NCBI GenBank assembly: GCA_003427395.1
Contig: BFEA01000140.1
Coordinates: forward strand, 2,917,344-2,973,876
From: Chara braunii
Taxonomy: Eukaryota; Streptophyta; Charophyceae; Charales; Characeae
Direction: 5' to 3'
Length of the DNA stretch: 56,533 bases
Shown: piece after piece, positions 53,066 through 56,533 of the stretch
Position numbering within the stretch: position 1 is the stretch's first letter
Layout of the letters: each line of letters starts with the position of its first letter
Position numbers and translations under genes: made by a program
Notes under the pieces: generated by a model
What the model was told of the DNA's origin: nothing
Databases searched by the model: none
The model's input: only the letters and a program-made list of their open reading frames with translations

Positions 53066-56000
53066 GTGCCCTCTTAACGAGTTTGGAACCCAGTCCAGCG
53101 AGCCAACTGGTCTCGCTTGGCCGAAGACCCCGTCTTTTCCGCGCTGCCACCCTCGCTTTCGGTCGCCCTCCCCTCTTTCTCTTTCTCTTTTCCGACGGCT
53201 GTCGCGGTCTTCTCCGTCACTCTATAGCGCCCAACAGTAGAGCGCGTGCCAGATCGCCCGTCCCCCCCATCTCACGCGGCCCCTTTTTTCTAGCTCCCCC
53301 TCTCTCCCTTTCTCTCCCTCTCTGCTTTCTCTCTCCTTTTCTGGTTTCTCTCTCTCTCTCTCTCTCTCTGACTAACCTCGGCAAGGCCGAGGGCTCTTGC
53401 TGCTCAGCGAGGCGATCCGTACAATCTAGCAAGGGCGACTAGAATGCACCGTTCCCATGCGTGTTACCCCCAGGCGCCTTCTCTTCTTCCTCCCACATGA
53501 GTGCGCCCGGACGTCCTCGCCACCTTCTACCTCCCGCGCTTCGTGAGCTCCTTAGTGGTCCGCCGTCCGTCTTCACACACTTGTCATCCCTCTCTCTCCC
53601 TCTCTCTCCCCCTTATCCTTCTCGCCTTCTCTCTCTCTGTCTGTTCTCCCTCCCACGAGCGTTCGCTCAACTTCGAGCGCTGCCTGTCCCCGTGCGAGCA
53701 TTAGCGCCTGTGTATAGACGTACGCGTGACTCCCTACTAGCTCCGGTCACTCCTTCCCGTCGCCCCGCAGTGTCGAGCTTCCCCGAAAACGACCCCTGCT
53801 CGCACTCGAGCGCAGAAGCGTTAGTCCTTTACTGCTTCCTTCGAGCACACCCAGCGACTCGATTTTTCCGTGCGCCTCCCCTTCTCGAGTTCCCTACGAA
53901 CGTCGGCGAGCTCATACGAGCGTCCCAGCTCCTTCCCTCCCCGCACACCCCCCTTGCCTTCTCTCCCTCTCCCTTTTATACTCTCAATCCCCGTCAGACC
54001 CCGAAACCCTTGATCCTCCCTTCTTCGTTTCCTCGAATCCCTGGTGCCTTTTCTTCCTCCCGACAGCCCGGGTGTTGTCCAGGGTCCACTCCCTAAATTT
54101 TCGACTTCCCGCCCAATTTTCCCAGCTTTCCCTCCCCTTTCTCACGACCCCCCCCCTTTTCCTTGTCACGGGCTAGTTGTCTGCAGCAAGTCGTGGTCGT
54201 GGCTTCCCGCTTCTCGCCGCTGGTTGTTTAGTTACGCCGACTTGGCGAGCGCGCGCGCCTTCTTCCCTAGACAGTTGTCAAGAACCAGAGTGCGCGCGCA
54301 CTTTTCCCCATCAGACCAGTCATGACTCTCAATTTGGTGTGCTAGTAACCCTCTCCACCCCCTCCTTGCTCGAGAGATCCTCGGCCTGCCGTCCCCGATT
54401 CTCCTTCCCCCGGCCTCAGCGAACCCCATCCTTCGAATCTCCCTTCCTTCATCGCTGCCCCTGCTTTCAGCTCGACGACAACTTCTTTCGCCCTACAAGT
54501 CATGAGTAGCTAGCGCCTCTTCGTCTGCCGGGGCGCATTTGCTCCCCTCTTTCCTACTGTATCGAGTGGCGGCCGAGCTTCCCTTTTCCCATGGCAAAGT
54601 CGATTGCTGCAGTCTTCTCGCCGAGCTGCCTCGTTTCCTTTGCCAAGAAGAGGGAGGCGCACACATTCTCTTGACGATTTTGTTATCAAGATCCTCCGGG
54701 TGCGCGCCCTCTGGCCGAGGTGTTTCTTTCCCAGCATCTCTTCGCAGTTCCAGTGGACCCGTTTACACGATTGACGACTGCTTTCCCCATGACCTTGCCG
54801 CTCTTGTGGTGTCATCCGGCCCTTTTTTAATGGCCATGGGCCCATCACCACCTCTCGGAAAATCCATGCCCCTCCCCTCGGCGCGACATTGGCTCCGACA
54901 ATCGTCACCCCCCCCCCTCGCTATGGAACCTCCTCATGAAGATCCTTGGATCACCCGGCGCTGGCCGATCCCGTTCAGGTGATTTCACCTCGTTCCTATC
55001 GTCGAGACCCCCCAATCGGTTCGTAGGTCGGGTGAACCGCCTTCTCCTGCTTCTCAGCCTCCACTGACTCGTCTTAATCCCTATTTTCACGAGCCCTTTT
55101 GGCAGCGCGGGTCTCGGACTGACCCCAGAGAATTTTCCCCGTAAGAACTTGTGCCATGCTTTGACCGTTGGTAGCTGTTTCTTCACGTGGTGGCCCCTCT
55201 CCCCAAACTCGCAGCCTGTTCCGAGAACCGTCACGAGCCCCCCACCTCGCATGGCCCGGTATCAGACCCGTGTCGGCCGTCGTGTCGTTTCACCCGGGCT
55301 CCCAGCACCGCAGACCTTGCTAGACACGCGCAGGCCTCGCCACGTACATCCTCGGTAGCCCGGTGGTCATTCTTAAATGAGGTCCCGGATCTTCGTTCGC
55401 CACCTGTTTTGACCTGGTCAAGCCCTGCTCCGATGCACACCGCCCGCCCCGCATACTCATATTTTTACACCGAAAACTCCAATCTTTCCTGATTCGCTCG
55501 AGCCTGCTTGCGACCAAGGTTCTGACTGTCACTCCAGCCAATCGAAGGGTTAGTATGAAAGCCTGGATGCCCGAGGACATCCATAAACACCATACCCACA
55601 TGCATGCATACGTCAAAACCATGCGAAACAACAAAAAAGGGAAAACAATGTTTTTTTTTTCAAAGAAAAAAAAGCCTTCGGCTGGTAGACAACTGCCTGA
55701 CACCGGTTGCCGGTGGGGCTTTGGAGGGGCCTGGGGAGCGGCGGTGTGTGTGTGTGTGTGTGTATCATACCCTAATAATATCACCGACACCCCCATAGCA
55801 GGCCCCAATACCCCCTTATACCACCCCAACAGCCCCGAACCGCCGCCAACACCCTTACTAAATTGTCGATAACCCCCCTATATCACCCCTACACTCCGGT
55901 GGATCGCATGCGCGCGAGCTCCGCTCGTGCGGTGCCTAGTGTACGCACCCCAATAAATAGAGTGAAAAAAACATTGGAGAGGGATGGCTGAGGTAGCCAA

Positions 56001-56261
56001 TAGTACCCCTCCCTTCTAAAATATCGAAGGGCAAAAAAAATAACAAAATGAGCACACGTATTCCTTCTTGAATTGTCCTTTTCCCGAAGGACCCCCGCAG
56101 TGCATCTGCAAAGGTCCCAACGTCTAAAGAGATGTTCAGCAAATTTCGTGAGAGAGTGGAGCAGGCCAGCAATTTGTATTCTGGATCCGAAGTCAAGTCT
56201 GCTTTCCAGCGGTTATGGGTTACACGTTACAACCACTTACTCGGTAGCTCTCTCTTTCTTT
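53066..56261. other. C/T-rich DNA without a recognised gene
   Basis: C/T-rich with short CT microsatellites (53280-53370, 53580-53640), a GT run near 55745-55762 and C-rich spacers (55780-55880). The longest frame (53461-54096, plus, 211 codons) is Pro/Ser/Leu-rich without a motif. This stretch may continue the second LTR, but that is not demonstrable here. Confidence 0.45.
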
Positions 56262-56407
56262 TGTTTCCTTTTCCTACGAGCAGTGACCCTAAGGTCCTTG
56301 CTCCGCTCGTCACTACTTGCACAAAAGACAAAACATATGGCGGTGTATGGCTCCATGTTCCAGCAGAAGATTCATTCCTCGCTTGAGTCTCTTTCTTTTG
56401 TTTCTTG

Positions 56408-56443
<36 letters not shown>

Positions 56444-56533
56444 CGTTTTCCTACGAGCAGTGGCCCTAAGGGCCTTGCTCCACTCGTCACCACTTGCACA
56501 AAAGACAAAACATATGGCGGTTTATGGTTCCAT
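56262..56533 (-). repeat. 177-bp-period duplication with an internal poly(T) run
   Basis: CCTACGAGCAGTG through CAAAACATATGGCGGT occurs at about 56273-56354 and again from 56450 to the end of the window. A T-run of 34 bases (56410-56443) lies just before the second copy. Seen from the minus strand, the first-read copy is followed by poly(A), as after retroposition, but the unit is cut by the window end. Confidence 0.8.

Noticed and set aside
53461-54096. 211-codon plus-strand frame
   Set aside because: Pro/Ser/Leu-rich product of C/T-rich DNA; no motif, and possibly LTR sequence of the second element.

Overview
The window looks like nuclear DNA of a plant-lineage eukaryote, most likely a streptophyte (charophyte-type) alga. 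The grounds are Ty3/gypsy elements primed by tRNA-Asp, a chromodomain-bearing gypsy element, plant-type telomere-like repeats (CCCTAAA), and an inserted cluster of plastid gene fragments (accD, infA, rps8, odpB). Plastid-coded odpB is not a land-plant feature, which favours an alga. The species is inference. I find no convincing intact host gene; almost everything is transposon, satellite or microsatellite.

Layout. 1-5.5 kb: purine- or pyrimidine-rich low-complexity DNA with irregular repeats and (TG)n/(AG)n tracts. 5.49-5.95 kb: four broken copies of a small repeat that carries a hammerhead ribozyme. 6.12-28.70 kb: one giant Ty3/gypsy element on the minus strand. It has 4.27-kb LTRs, a polypurine tract, pol, a 1024-codon gag-protease, about 5 kb of extra reading frames upstream of gag, a 5' leader and a perfect tRNA-Asp primer-binding site. 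Its 5' LTR is cut off by plastid-derived DNA (28.70-31.01 kb). 31.02-31.57 kb: a retrozyme-like element with one apparently intact type III hammerhead. 31.6-39.44 kb: a decayed chromovirus (minus strand) whose LTR holds a 45-bp ACGT-rich array with an assembly gap. 39.98-40.59 kb: a second retrozyme-like element, then (TA)n(CA)n(GA)n. 42.69-44.47 kb: a coding-like but stop-riddled AT-rich relic. 44.5-46.0 kb: GAA-rich macro-repeats with an interstitial telomere-like tract. 46.14 kb: a second hammerhead-like fold. 47.2 to at least 53 kb: the 5' part of a second giant element with its own tRNA-Asp primer-binding site and minus-strand frames that belong to the same uncharacterised domain family as those in the first element. 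The window ends in C/T-rich DNA and a 177-bp-period duplication.

How the parts relate. Gag, protease, reverse transcriptase, RNase H and integrase of the two gypsy elements would have driven their copying, but both carry several disabling lesions. The ribozyme-bearing repeats code for nothing and would depend on enzymes supplied in trans; they sit almost exclusively against (TA)n tracts. The two most unusual signals are (1) the retrozyme-like elements with a hammerhead that can be folded pair by pair from the sequence, and (2) a tandemly duplicated, unrecognised protein domain placed between the primer-binding site and gag in two different giant elements.
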